From the NCBI GenBank assembly GCA_023409265.1, contig JAEYHZ010000004.1, positions 449,295 to 513,294 on the forward strand: 64,000 nucleotides of DNA, written 5' to 3'. Shown here one piece after another: positions 34,668-43,149 of the stretch. A program made the position numbers and the translations under genes. Below the pieces are notes generated by a model, which was given only the letters and a program-made list of their open reading frames with translations, ran no database searches and was not told where the DNA came from. The stretch comes from Bacillota bacterium. GTDB taxonomy: Bacteria; Bacillota; Clostridia; Acetivibrionales; DSM-1351. Each line of letters starts with the position of its first letter. The stretch's first letter is position 1.

Positions 34668-37600
34668 ATGGATATAATAAATAGCTTGAAAAATCCTTCA
34701 GCAGCCTTTAAGCCCTTACCTTTCTGGTCTTTCAATGACAAGCTGGAGGAAACTGTACTTAGAGAGCAGATCAGGGAAATGCACAAAGCCGGTTTAGGAG
34801 GCTACTTTATGCATGCAAGGGGTGGTCTGAAAACAAAATACTTAAGCATGGAATGGATGGACTGTATTAAAGCCTGTGTTGATGAAGGTAAAAAGCTCGG
34901 CATGAATTCGTGGTGCTATGATGAAAACGGCTGGCCCAGCGGCTTTGCAGACGGGATTGTTCCGTCCATGGGAGAAGCATTTCACGTTAAGTGGATGGTA
35001 CTTGAAGAAATAGAGGAGTATCACTCAGAACAGATTAACAACTATTTTTGGGATTCCTCGGTTTTAGGTCTATATTCTTTAAATAAAAATAAACAGTCCT
35101 GCACAAGATTAAAACCCGGAGAAAAAGTAAACAGCTCCGATACCTGCATAATAATCCGCATAAACTCAAACCCACATTATATTGATATCTTAAATAAAGA
35201 TACGGTCAAAGCCTTTATTGATATCACCCACGAAGAATACTATAAACAACTGGGAAAAGAGTTTGGCAGCGGTATACCGGGCTTTTTTACAGATGAGCCG
35301 CAATTTTCAAGAGGACAAATACCCTGGTCCCACATCATGCCAGATAAATTTCTCGAAAGGTTCGGGTATGATGTGCTGGAACATTTACCCTCACTTTATA
35401 TTCAATGTGAAGGCTATGAAAAATTCCGCTATCATTACTGGTCACTTGTAAGCGAACTCTATGTTACGGCTTTCGGTAAACAGATATATGACTGGTGCGA
35501 GGAACATAACTGCAAACTAACAGGTCATGTGATGTCGGAAGATAGCCTTCTGACACAAATGGAGGCTACAGCCGGAGCTATGCCATTTTATGAATATATG
35601 CACATACCGGGAATGGATTGGCTTGGCAGGGCTATAGACAGCCCGGTAATTCCAAAACAGGTAAGCTCTGTTGCGGCACAACTTGGGAAAAAACAGGTTC
35701 TATCCGAAACTTTTGCATTATGCGGGTGGAATGTCAGCTTTGAAGAACTGAAATGGATTGCTGAATGGCAATATGTAAACGGAGTTAATTTGATGTGCCA
35801 GCACCTGGAAGGTTATACCTTGCGAGGCTTCAGAAAAAGAGACTATCCCCCTTCCCTGTTTATTCAACAATCCTGGTGGAAAGAGTACAGTCACTTCAAT
35901 AACTATTTTGCCAGACTGGGTATGCTGCTGTCTGATGGAGAACCAGGCGTAAAGGTATTGCTTATTCACCCAATAAAAAGTGCCTGGATTGCCTATAATC
36001 ATTCTGATAATCCGGGCTTGTCAGAGCTTGACAATAACTTCAGATATGTCACCGAAATGCTGTCAAAGCTGCACATTGGGCATGATTACGGAGATGAGAC
36101 GCTAATGGGGAAATATGGCAGCGTCAAAGGAGCATCTCTTCAGGTAGGAAAGTGTAATTACAAGGCGGTAATACTTCCCTCCATGCTTACCCTTGATAAA
36201 TCTACTCTGGAATTGCTGAAGGAATTAATGAATAACGGCGGATTAGTACTCAGCATGGGTAACCTGCCCGAAATGTGCCAGGGTCAGCCTAATGATGCAC
36301 TTATTGATTTCAAAAGGAAAATATTAAGTATTAAAGATAATTATGAAATTTACAACACATTTAAAACCAATAATATTTTATCAATCAGTATTTCTGATGA
36401 ATCAGGGGAAATTCCGGAAATTGCTTACTGCGAAAAAGTTTATGACAGCAGTACCATATACTACTTAGTTAACCATTCCAAAAGAAAAATATCAGCTGAT
36501 ATTAAAATTTTCAAAAGCGGGAATGTGAGAAAAGTATTATTGGAAAACGCAGAGTACATGGATATAAATCAGGAAGCAAAAGAAGACGGAGTATGCTTTA
36601 AACTGGATTTTGAACCAATGCAGTCACATGTAATGGTTCTGAACAAAATACAGCAGGCAGAAGAAAAAAGCACTGACAGTCTTGAAAACTCCTCTACCGG
36701 CTCTGAAAAGGAAACCGGTGAAAAGGAAAACAGCAGCCAGATACAGGGTGTTCCTTATACGGAGCTCCAGTTAAGACCCAAATGGAGAATTGAAAACATG
36801 GGACTAAATTCCCTGACACTGGACTACTGCTGGTACAGTATTGATTACGGTCCATGGGAAGGGCCGATACATACTATCAATCTTATGGAATTATTGCTTT
36901 CAAGACGCAGAGACTGCAAGATTTCCCTAAAATTCTATTTTAACGTTGAGGCACAAATTATCAGCATAAATGAATTGTACCTTGCAATTGAAGATGCAAT
37001 GGATTTCACTGTTACCGTTAACGGAAATAAAATTACTTATACTGACATAGGCTTTTGGAAGGATTACTCCTTCAATAAAGTTAATATCCGTGATTTCGTC
37101 AAGCAGGGTAATAATGAGGTTATTCTGACAAGAGACTTTTATCAGGCTCCAAAGGTATACAACATACTTTTTGGTGAAAATGTACTTGAAACCGAAATTA
37201 ATAAACTAACCTATGATGTTGAGCTCGAAAGTATATACCTGATAGGTGATTTTGGTGTTTCAAGCAGAACCGGCTTTAAATACACTGACCGGGATGCAAT
37301 GCTCACCGCCGGACCGTTTGCTGTTACCGATAAACCTGCTGAACTCACAGCAGGCAGTTTTACCGAGCAGGGCTTGTGTTTCTTCTCGGAGACTTTGACA
37401 GTAACTCAAAATATTTGTATAAGTAAAGAGTCAGCCAGATATATCCTGGACCTTGGCAAACCAATGGCGCCTATGTGCAAGGTTTTCATAAATGACGTGT
37501 GCGTCAACTCAGTCTTATGGGCACCTTACCGGCTGGATGTGACCGATTACCTGCAACAGGGCGACAACAAAATCAGTATTACACTCTACGCGAGCAATAG

Positions 37601-37754
37601 GAACCTGCTGGGCCCACATCACAACCTTATTGGAGAATCTTACTCAGTGGGGCCCTCTACTTTCACTGCCAGGGCCGGCTGGTCTGAACAGAACAGTATG
37701 AGCTCTGAAAACATGTGGACGGATACTTACTGCTTTGTAAAATTTGGAATATAG
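34668..37754 (+). CDS. Large glycoside hydrolase, GH106-like / alpha-rhamnosidase-related
   Basis: 1028 residues from the ATG 7 nt after GGAGG (the frame opens 13 codons earlier). The N-terminal half looks like a TIM barrel of the GH106-related type: PFWSFNDKLEE, GLGGYFMHARGG, WCYDENGWPSGFA, and acidic candidates in FTDEPQFS (near 207). The central region resembles a beta-sandwich. Residues about 662-695 are a charged Ser/Glu/Lys linker. The C-terminal 330 residues resemble galactose-binding jelly rolls (ARYILDLGKPMAPMCKVFIND). No signal peptide, so it should act on imported oligosaccharides. Substrate uncertain. Confidence 0.75.
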   Translation: MDIINSLKNPSAAFKPLPFWSFNDKLEETVLREQIREMHKAGLGGYFMHARGGLKTKYLSMEWMDCIKACVDEGKKLGMNSWCYDENGWPSGFADGIVPSMGEAFHVKWMVLEEIEEYHSEQINNYFWDSSVLGLYSLNKNKQSCTRLKPGEKVNSSDTCIIIRINSNPHYIDILNKDTVKAFIDITHEEYYKQLGKEFGSGIPGFFTDEPQFSRGQIPWSHIMPDKFLERFGYDVLEHLPSLYIQCEGYEKFRYHYWSLVSELYVTAFGKQIYDWCEEHNCKLTGHVMSEDSLLTQMEATAGAMPFYEYMHIPGMDWLGRAIDSPVIPKQVSSVAAQLGKKQVLSETFALCGWNVSFEELKWIAEWQYVNGVNLMCQHLEGYTLRGFRKRDYPPSLFIQQSWWKEYSHFNNYFARLGMLLSDGEPGVKVLLIHPIKSAWIAYNHSDNPGLSELDNNFRYVTEMLSKLHIGHDYGDETLMGKYGSVKGASLQVGKCNYKAVILPSMLTLDKSTLELLKELMNNGGLVLSMGNLPEMCQGQPNDALIDFKRKILSIKDNYEIYNTFKTNNILSISISDESGEIPEIAYCEKVYDSSTIYYLVNHSKRKISADIKIFKSGNVRKVLLENAEYMDINQEAKEDGVCFKLDFEPMQSHVMVLNKIQQAEEKSTDSLENSSTGSEKETGEKENSSQIQGVPYTELQLRPKWRIENMGLNSLTLDYCWYSIDYGPWEGPIHTINLMELLLSRRRDCKISLKFYFNVEAQIISINELYLAIEDAMDFTVTVNGNKITYTDIGFWKDYSFNKVNIRDFVKQGNNEVILTRDFYQAPKVYNILFGENVLETEINKLTYDVELESIYLIGDFGVSSRTGFKYTDRDAMLTAGPFAVTDKPAELTAGSFTEQGLCFFSETLTVTQNICISKESARYILDLGKPMAPMCKVFINDVCVNSVLWAPYRLDVTDYLQQGDNKISITLYASNRNLLGPHHNLIGESYSVGPSTFTARAGWSEQNSMSSENMWTDTYCFVKFGI

Positions 37755-37839
37755 TAATGAGTTTTCTTTTGTAATATTATTTATAACGTTCTATAGTTTT
37801 CATATTTTGGTTATTCTCTGCCAGGATATTTTAACTTAT

Positions 37840-38175
37840 TTAAATGAAGATGTTCTGAACAAGAAACATATAAACAAGTGTGCCCATACCAATACTTATC
37901 AGTGTATTCTTCTTCCACAGATGAAGTATAACAATAACCGATATTGCAATCAATTCAGGTAATCCGTAAGATCCACCGGTGATATTTACACCCTTAAGGC
38001 AGTAGACAACCAGCAGCCCGATCACTGCATAAGGCAGCACCTTACCCAGCTTGTTAATAAAGGGAGGTGTTGCCTTGTCGGCCGGGAAAATGATAAAAGG
38101 CAAAAACCTTGTACACATGGTACCTATCATCAGCATAACAATAATGATAAAGGTCTGAAAAGCTGTTAATGTCAT
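37840..38175 (-). CDS. azlD: AzlD-family branched-chain amino acid exporter, small subunit
   Basis: 111 residues, four hydrophobic helices, with the family core MIGTMCTRFLPFIIF and LPYAVIGLLVVYCL. Functions with AzlC to export branched-chain amino acids or analogues such as azaleucine. Overlaps azlC by 4 bp. Confidence 0.88.
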   Translation of the reverse strand: MTLTAFQTFIIIVMLMIGTMCTRFLPFIIFPADKATPPFINKLGKVLPYAVIGLLVVYCLKGVNITGGSYGLPELIAISVIVILHLWKKNTLISIGMGTLVYMFLVQNIFI

Positions 38176-38873
38176 TGCAAGGTCCCCCCTTTAAGAAGTT
38201 TGTCACCTGATAAAGCAAAAATCGTTAATATTAAAACCATACTGGGGATTACAAAGTTGCTACTTCCGAAAACACCCAGACATATTATTGTGCTGATAAC
38301 TCCAATTATTGCGGGATAATGATTTTTCTGCTCCCTCCATTGATTTATAAAGATTACAACAAATAATGCAGTTAAAGCAAAATCAAGACCCCTGGTGCTG
38401 AATTGTATGTATTCCCCAAGCAGAGCTCCAATTACACTGCCGATTATCCAATACCATCTGTTCAGAAAGGCTATAAAAAACATAAACCAGTTATGATCCA
38501 CATCTTTTTCAGGTTTGGCAGAGCAAAGAATAGAAAAGGTTTCATCACACATTGCAAATATTAAATATGGTTTTAATCTGCTAGCCTTTTTTAACTTTTC
38601 AAGCATGGATAAGCCATAGAAGATATGTCTGGCGTTTACCATTAAAGTGATAAAAAGTGCATACAGAGGATTGAACGCAGATGTTAACAGGGTGATAGCC
38701 ACGTATTGCATTGAGCCTGCAAACACCAAAAAACTCACCAAAAAAGTCCAACCTGCCCCATAACCGATAGACTTCATTAAAATTCCATAGGCAACCCCCA
38801 AAAACAAAAAACCTGCCAGAACCGGTAATGTATGCGGGAAAGCCGCCTTAAGTGCGTCGATTTTTATTTTCAT
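38172..38873 (-). CDS. azlC: AzlC-family branched-chain amino acid exporter, large subunit
   Basis: 233 residues, about seven hydrophobic helices, with the AzlC signatures FLFLGVAYGILM, AGSMQYVAI and NARHIFYGLSML. The frame is open to 38903, but GGAGG lies 5 nt before the ATG at 38873, which is preferred. Operon with azlD. Confidence 0.9.
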   Translation of the reverse strand: MKIKIDALKAAFPHTLPVLAGFLFLGVAYGILMKSIGYGAGWTFLVSFLVFAGSMQYVAITLLTSAFNPLYALFITLMVNARHIFYGLSMLEKLKKASRLKPYLIFAMCDETFSILCSAKPEKDVDHNWFMFFIAFLNRWYWIIGSVIGALLGEYIQFSTRGLDFALTALFVVIFINQWREQKNHYPAIIGVISTIICLGVFGSSNFVIPSMVLILTIFALSGDKLLKGGTLQ

Positions 38874-39112
38874 GTTAACCTCCAGGAGCCCTATAGCGGC
38901 CATAAATTCAAAGGTTAGCCTAAAGACGAAATCAAGTTAAGTCCCTCAAGCTACTCCATATACCCCTATGTGCATAGCTTCACTGTCCAAGGTCTTTCGA
39001 GCTCCCCCCGATGTTGTTGTATAAATATACATTTTAAAGTTAGTAAACTAATTTGTCAATAAAGCAGCTGGATATAACTAAAAGTGGCATAAGCCCGGAT
39101 TTATGTGAAAAA

Positions 39113-39148
39113 AAGGTAAATAACCGGAGTCCGGTTATTTACCTTTTC
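39113..39148 (-). terminator. Terminator after the cyclophilin gene
   Basis: AAGGTAAATAACCGG and CCGGTTATTTACCTT form a near-perfect 15-bp stem with a T-run on the minus strand. Confidence 0.85.
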
Positions 39149-39167
39149 TGAATTTCATACTTTCTGC

Positions 39168-39689
39168 TTAAACTTTCTCAGGTTCAGGATATTCAACTCC
39201 AAAGGTCTCAACAGTAACTTTCTTCATTCTCTGTTCTTCCTTTGGCTTATCATTGTAATCCCTTTTTACACTTACAATTCTGTCTGCTTCTTCAATACCC
39301 TCAATTACTTTACCAAATGCCGCATACTGGCCATCAAGATGAGGAGCCTTTGCCACCATTACGAAGAATTGTGATCCCGCTGAATTGGGTGCCATTGTTC
39401 TTGCCATGGACAATACTCCCTTGTCATGCTTCAGGTCGTTCTTAAACCCGTTTGCTGAAAATTCTCCTTTAATGCTGTAATCCGGACCGCCCATACCGGT
39501 ACCGTCAGGATCTCCGCCCTGTATCATAAATCCGGGAATTACCCTGTGAAAAATCACTCCGTCATAAAATCCCTTTTTTATAAGAGATATGAAGTTATTG
39601 ACCGTATTAGGTGCTATTTCAGGATAAAGCTCGGCTTTCATAACAATTCCGTTTTCCATTTCAATTGTAACTATAGGGTTTTGGCTCAT
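39168..39689 (-). CDS. ppiB: Peptidyl-prolyl cis-trans isomerase, cyclophilin type
   Basis: Protein-folding catalyst. 173 residues without a signal peptide, so cytosolic. Cyclophilin active-site motifs are FHRVIPGFMIQGGDPDGTG, GVLSMARTMAPNSAGSQFF and LDGQYAAFGKV. Monocistronic with its own terminator; a long inverted repeat lies about 80 bp upstream of the start. Confidence 0.95.
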   Translation of the reverse strand: MSQNPIVTIEMENGIVMKAELYPEIAPNTVNNFISLIKKGFYDGVIFHRVIPGFMIQGGDPDGTGMGGPDYSIKGEFSANGFKNDLKHDKGVLSMARTMAPNSAGSQFFVMVAKAPHLDGQYAAFGKVIEGIEEADRIVSVKRDYNDKPKEEQRMKKVTVETFGVEYPEPEKV

Positions 39690-39770
39690 ACTTTCATTCC
39701 TTTCTACTACTCCTGCAGTTTATTATGCCGGAGGTTTCAGCTATTAATTTTTAAACAGTACCGAGTACAA

Positions 39771-39855
39771 GTAGTCTGTAACATCTAAAACGTATATCGT
39801 CCGGCGAGGGAAATTTATCCGCCTGCAATGTATGAATTTGGATGTTACGGACTAC
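39771..39855. repeat. 85-bp inverted repeat upstream of ppiB
   Basis: Ends GTAGTCTGTAACATC (39771-39785) and GATGTTACGGACTAC (39841-39855) pair at 14 of 15 positions; the interior also holds GGCG/CGCC. Candidate for a small mobile inverted-repeat element or a structured leader RNA. Confidence 0.7.
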
Positions 39856-39998
39856 TAGTATTATTTTATAGTTTTCGACCCGGATGTCAAGTATATTCAT
39901 TGTTTTAAAAGAATTATAACATGTACTTATTACACAAAATGGGGAGTGTTTTATTAATTTTAATACAATTGCGACATATGATTCACTATGATATACTA

Positions 39999-40062
39999 TA
40001 AGGCATGGTTAAATAAAAAATTCCCTGTTTTAGAACGGGGATTTATTATTTTTTATGCCTTA
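39999..40062. repeat. 64-bp inverted-repeat element (TAAGGCAT family, short member)
   Basis: TAAGGCAT and ATGCCTTA end a nearly continuous hairpin with AATTCCC / GGGGATT inside and an 11-nt loop. The ends match the 166-bp element at 63531-63696. It lies 80 bp before the MFS gene and could terminate transcription in either direction. Confidence 0.75.
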
Positions 40063-40145
40063 ATGCTGTCACTGAACATCAGTAAAAAACAAAGTAACCA
40101 ACAGCCTTTGTTCAGTAATTTTATATATGTTAACCGGAGCTTCTT

Positions 40146-41405
40146 ATGACCAGTATTTTTTCAAAGCTAAAAACTTTGGATTCAACCTCAAAAAATGCAG
40201 TGTTTTTTACGTTTGAAGGTGCAGTTGGAGCAATTATTTTAAATCTTGCAAACCCGTTTTTCTCAATGTTTGCAAGGCGTATGGGAGCTAATGATTATGA
40301 AATAGGACTCATTTCCTCTCTCCCTGCATTAGTCGGTATTCTGGCACTTATACCCGGAAGTATTCTTGTTGACCGCAGCAGCAACAAAAAGAAAATAGTA
40401 TCAATTCTTATACTGCTTTTTGGAATTATGTATCCACTGGCTGCGTTAACCCCACTTTTGGGAAATTTCAAGGTTCCGCTTTTTGTTACGGTAATCGCTT
40501 TGATGAACTGGCCGTTTTCGGTATTTAATATCTCCTGGCAGTCTTTTTTTTCTGATGTAATGGCAGTGCAGTTTAATTCCGCCTTTACAAAAAGAACGCG
40601 GGCTGCTACTGTTATGGGGACTACCACTGCCCTGGCAGCAGGGTTGCTGCTTTCCTACATCCCCAAAAACGACAGTGAAAGAATTATTATGTACCAGCTC
40701 TTTTTCGGTCTTTCCTTTGTTCTGTCAATTATTCAGAGCTGGCTGCTGAAGAAGGTTTCAGCTCCTCCGGTGTTAAAAAGCAACGAGGAGAAAAGCAAAA
40801 ACCTGAGTCTAATCAAGGAAAGCCTGAGCAATTTAATTACCAATAAGGAATTCAGAATTTTTATAATTCTGTCTTTTATTTTTCATGTTTCCTGGCAAAT
40901 GGGCTGGCCATTATTTTTTATTTATCAGGTTGATGTTGTGGGGATAAATGAGGCCTGGCTCAGCTATGTTAATGTAGCCGTAGGTTTTGCAGGTATTCTT
41001 ACATATACTATGTGGGGAAAGGTAATAGAGAAAAAAGGTGCCAAATTTGTTCTTATTATCGGTACCCTTGGTCTGGCTGTAAATGCCCTTACTATAATTC
41101 TTGTAAAATCGCAATATATGCTCCTTATACAGAGTACTTTAACAGGTCTTACTTTCTCAGCCTTCAGCCTTGCTATTTTTGAGAATCTTATTGAAGTTGT
41201 TCCCAAAAAGAATAAAACTATAAATATTGCGCTTTATACTACATTAATAAATATCTCCCAGTTTGTTTCACCCATGGTTGGAGTATGGTTTTACAAGCAT
41301 ACATCAATTATAATTTCATTGGGCTTCATAGGAGCCTTCAGACTATTTGCAAGTATTCTGTTTTTCTTCAGATACCTTAAGGGGAAAAAATACGGTCATA
41401 CATAA
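40146..41405 (+). CDS. Major facilitator superfamily transporter
   Basis: 419 residues, twelve hydrophobic segments. The MFS-type cytoplasmic loop between helices 2 and 3 reads VDRSSNKKK; the N-terminal half has GALVGILALIPGS-like packing (SLPALVGILALIPGS) and the C-terminal half KVIEKKGAKFVLIIG. Helix-rich and basic, with no soluble domain. Substrate cannot be told from sequence; possibly an exporter of a small molecule. GGAG before the ATG. Monocistronic. Confidence 0.8.
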   Translation: MTSIFSKLKTLDSTSKNAVFFTFEGAVGAIILNLANPFFSMFARRMGANDYEIGLISSLPALVGILALIPGSILVDRSSNKKKIVSILILLFGIMYPLAALTPLLGNFKVPLFVTVIALMNWPFSVFNISWQSFFSDVMAVQFNSAFTKRTRAATVMGTTTALAAGLLLSYIPKNDSERIIMYQLFFGLSFVLSIIQSWLLKKVSAPPVLKSNEEKSKNLSLIKESLSNLITNKEFRIFIILSFIFHVSWQMGWPLFFIYQVDVVGINEAWLSYVNVAVGFAGILTYTMWGKVIEKKGAKFVLIIGTLGLAVNALTIILVKSQYMLLIQSTLTGLTFSAFSLAIFENLIEVVPKKNKTINIALYTTLINISQFVSPMVGVWFYKHTSIIISLGFIGAFRLFASILFFFRYLKGKKYGHT

Positions 41406-41433
41406 AAGCCGGTACAGAAATATCCAGCTGAAT

Positions 41434-42048
41434 TTATTCACCCGTATGAGACATGTCTCCTTCCATTGATACTTTTACATGAAAATCAGGTGATACTTCA
41501 ACTATGCTAAGGCTGGTACCATGAATAAAGGGCTGTTCCCAGAGCTTTTCGACGGGAATGGCCTTAAATATGGCCAGAATTGTCTTAACAATTACGGCAT
41601 GTGTTACAATCATAACATTGCAATCTTTATTTTCATCAATAATCCTCTGTAATACTGCCTCTACCCTGCTCCTAACCTGAAAAAAGTCTTCTCCTGACTT
41701 TGCCCTGTAAAGGTGAGGTCTGTTCCAAAAAGTGTCAAGCCCTTCTCTGTCGGATCCATCGAATTCATGTTTTAGCTTGCCTTCCCAACTGCCAAGGTTT
41801 ATCTCTCTTAAATTTTCATCAGAGATTAATGCAATCTTCCTGTCACCCCGTATAAGTTGTGCAGTATGTAGAGCCCTTTCACTTGAGCTGGAGTAAATAG
41901 CCTTAAAGTCTACGTTTTCCAGCCTTTTTCCCAATGCTTGTGCATTTACAATGCCCTTTTCAGTTAAATTGGAATTTTTCCACCCCTGCATCCTTCCTTC
42001 AACATTCCATTCAGTTTCTCCGTGTCTTGTTATGTACAAGTTAAGCAT
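41434..42048 (-). CDS. Histidine phosphatase family protein
   Basis: Phosphoglycerate-mutase-like phosphatase, 204 residues. Catalytic RHGETEWN with His9, the phosphate-pocket SSSERALHTAQL, Glu in REINLGSWEG, and the second histidine in MIVTHAVIVK. The frame opens 11 codons earlier; the ATG at 42048 follows GGGAGG and is preferred. Resembles CobC / alpha-ribazole phosphatase and broad-specificity PhoE; there is no cobalamin gene context, so substrate open. Confidence 0.87.
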   Translation of the reverse strand: MLNLYITRHGETEWNVEGRMQGWKNSNLTEKGIVNAQALGKRLENVDFKAIYSSSSERALHTAQLIRGDRKIALISDENLREINLGSWEGKLKHEFDGSDREGLDTFWNRPHLYRAKSGEDFFQVRSRVEAVLQRIIDENKDCNVMIVTHAVIVKTILAIFKAIPVEKLWEQPFIHGTSLSIVEVSPDFHVKVSMEGDMSHTGE

Positions 42049-42113
42049 TTTGCCTCCCGGTAACCATTGCTGCAGCTGCAAAAAAGAATAACAAGCTGCT
42101 TTTAAGGTTTAAG

Positions 42114-42773
42114 TTACTTTTTTTGAAGTTCCTCAACAACTTTACTTACTAATGGATCTATCCTGATCTCAATATCGTTCCAATCGTATTCCTGGACTGG
42201 AAATATTGAGTTATCGGCTTTACTAACAGTTTTAACAGGGAAAGTTATCCCTCCAGGCTGTTCTTCATTTATGCCTATAATATTCATCTCTATAGGGTAG
42301 GACAAAGCATTCCCGATAGAATTAATTACAGGTTCTTTGTAATATTTATGTATTTCAGCTGTTCCTCCGCCGTGTCCAATAATTCCAACAGGTTTTCCAA
42401 ATAAGGGAGCACGGTAGGTTTCATCACTAAATCTTTTCAGAAAGGTCAACTGTTCCATTTTTTCAAGAAGCATTGCAAGCTTTGAAGGAATCGGTGCATA
42501 ATGAGCTGATATAACAAATAATGCGTCCGACTTGCTCAGAATATTGTATATGCGGTTAAACTGGTTATCATTTTTGCATCGGTCCTGAGTATAACATCCC
42601 CCGCAGCCAATACATGGTTTAAGTTCATAATCAACAAGGGAAATTATTTCAACCATTACACCATCACATTTTTTTCTCTCCACCAGCTCTTTTACAAGTT
42701 TACATACTTTTAGTGAAGTACTGTTTTCACCGGCATGTTTTATGTTCGATGAAGATAAACACACGATTAACAT
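42114..42773 (-). CDS. Flavodoxin-fold NAD(P)H-dependent FMN reductase (iron-sulfur flavoprotein type)
   Basis: 219 residues. FMN-binding loop SSSNIKHAGENSTS, then the cysteine motif KPCIGCGGCYTQDRC near residue 55, characteristic of iron-sulfur flavoproteins, and FVISAHYAPIPSKLAML. Expected to transfer electrons to small acceptors, or act in oxidative-stress defence, in an anaerobe. Separate from the downstream phosphatase by 65 bp. Confidence 0.82.
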   Translation of the reverse strand: MLIVCLSSSNIKHAGENSTSLKVCKLVKELVERKKCDGVMVEIISLVDYELKPCIGCGGCYTQDRCKNDNQFNRIYNILSKSDALFVISAHYAPIPSKLAMLLEKMEQLTFLKRFSDETYRAPLFGKPVGIIGHGGGTAEIHKYYKEPVINSIGNALSYPIEMNIIGINEEQPGGITFPVKTVSKADNSIFPVQEYDWNDIEIRIDPLVSKVVEELQKK

Positions 42774-42865
42774 TTACTAAACCCTTCTTTCTCACTAATA
42801 AATGGTGATAAAGCAATTATACCCCATATCGAACATGTGTTCAACAAAATAATATATATCCCTGC

Positions 42866-43060
42866 CTACTTATAAGCACTACTTGTAAGTATTATATATA
42901 AGCACTACTTATAAGACCTACTTGTAAGTATTATATATAAGAACTATTTATAAGAACTACTTATAAGACCCACTTGTAAGTATTATATATAAGAACTATT
43001 TATAAGAACTACTTATAAGAACTATTTATAAACACTACTTACAAAAACTATTTACAAGAT
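42866..43060. repeat. 13-bp tandem repeat array (15 units)
   Basis: 195 bp divides exactly into 15 x 13 bp. The consensus is CTACTTATAAGAA; variants are CTATTTATAAGAA, CTACTTATAAGAC and CTACTTACAAAAA. Three of the segments are a 26-bp double unit (ACTTGTAAGTATTATATATAAG core; 42879-42904, 42918-42943, 42970-42995). A 52-bp higher-order unit (13+26+13) is repeated at 42905-42956 and 42957-43008. Each unit centres on the palindrome-like CTTATAAG. Lies between the flavin-reductase start and the parC terminator. Confidence 0.92.
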
Positions 43061-43069
43061 AATGAAAAA

Positions 43070-43101
43070 GCCCCCTGTTCGCAATATACGACTTAGGAGG
43101 C
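43070..43101 (-). terminator. Terminator after the parC-like gene
   Basis: On the minus strand GCCTCCT and AGGGGGC (one mismatch) form a stem followed by TTTTTC. The tandem array starts 9 bp beyond. Confidence 0.6.
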
Positions 43102-43149
43102 AGTATTGATAAAAGGCAAGTCAAGGTTTGGACAGGGTTTAGTCCGACC

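Noticed and set aside
42866..43060. CRISPR array
   Set aside because: The repeat is contiguous with no unique spacers and only 13 bp long, and there are no cas genes.
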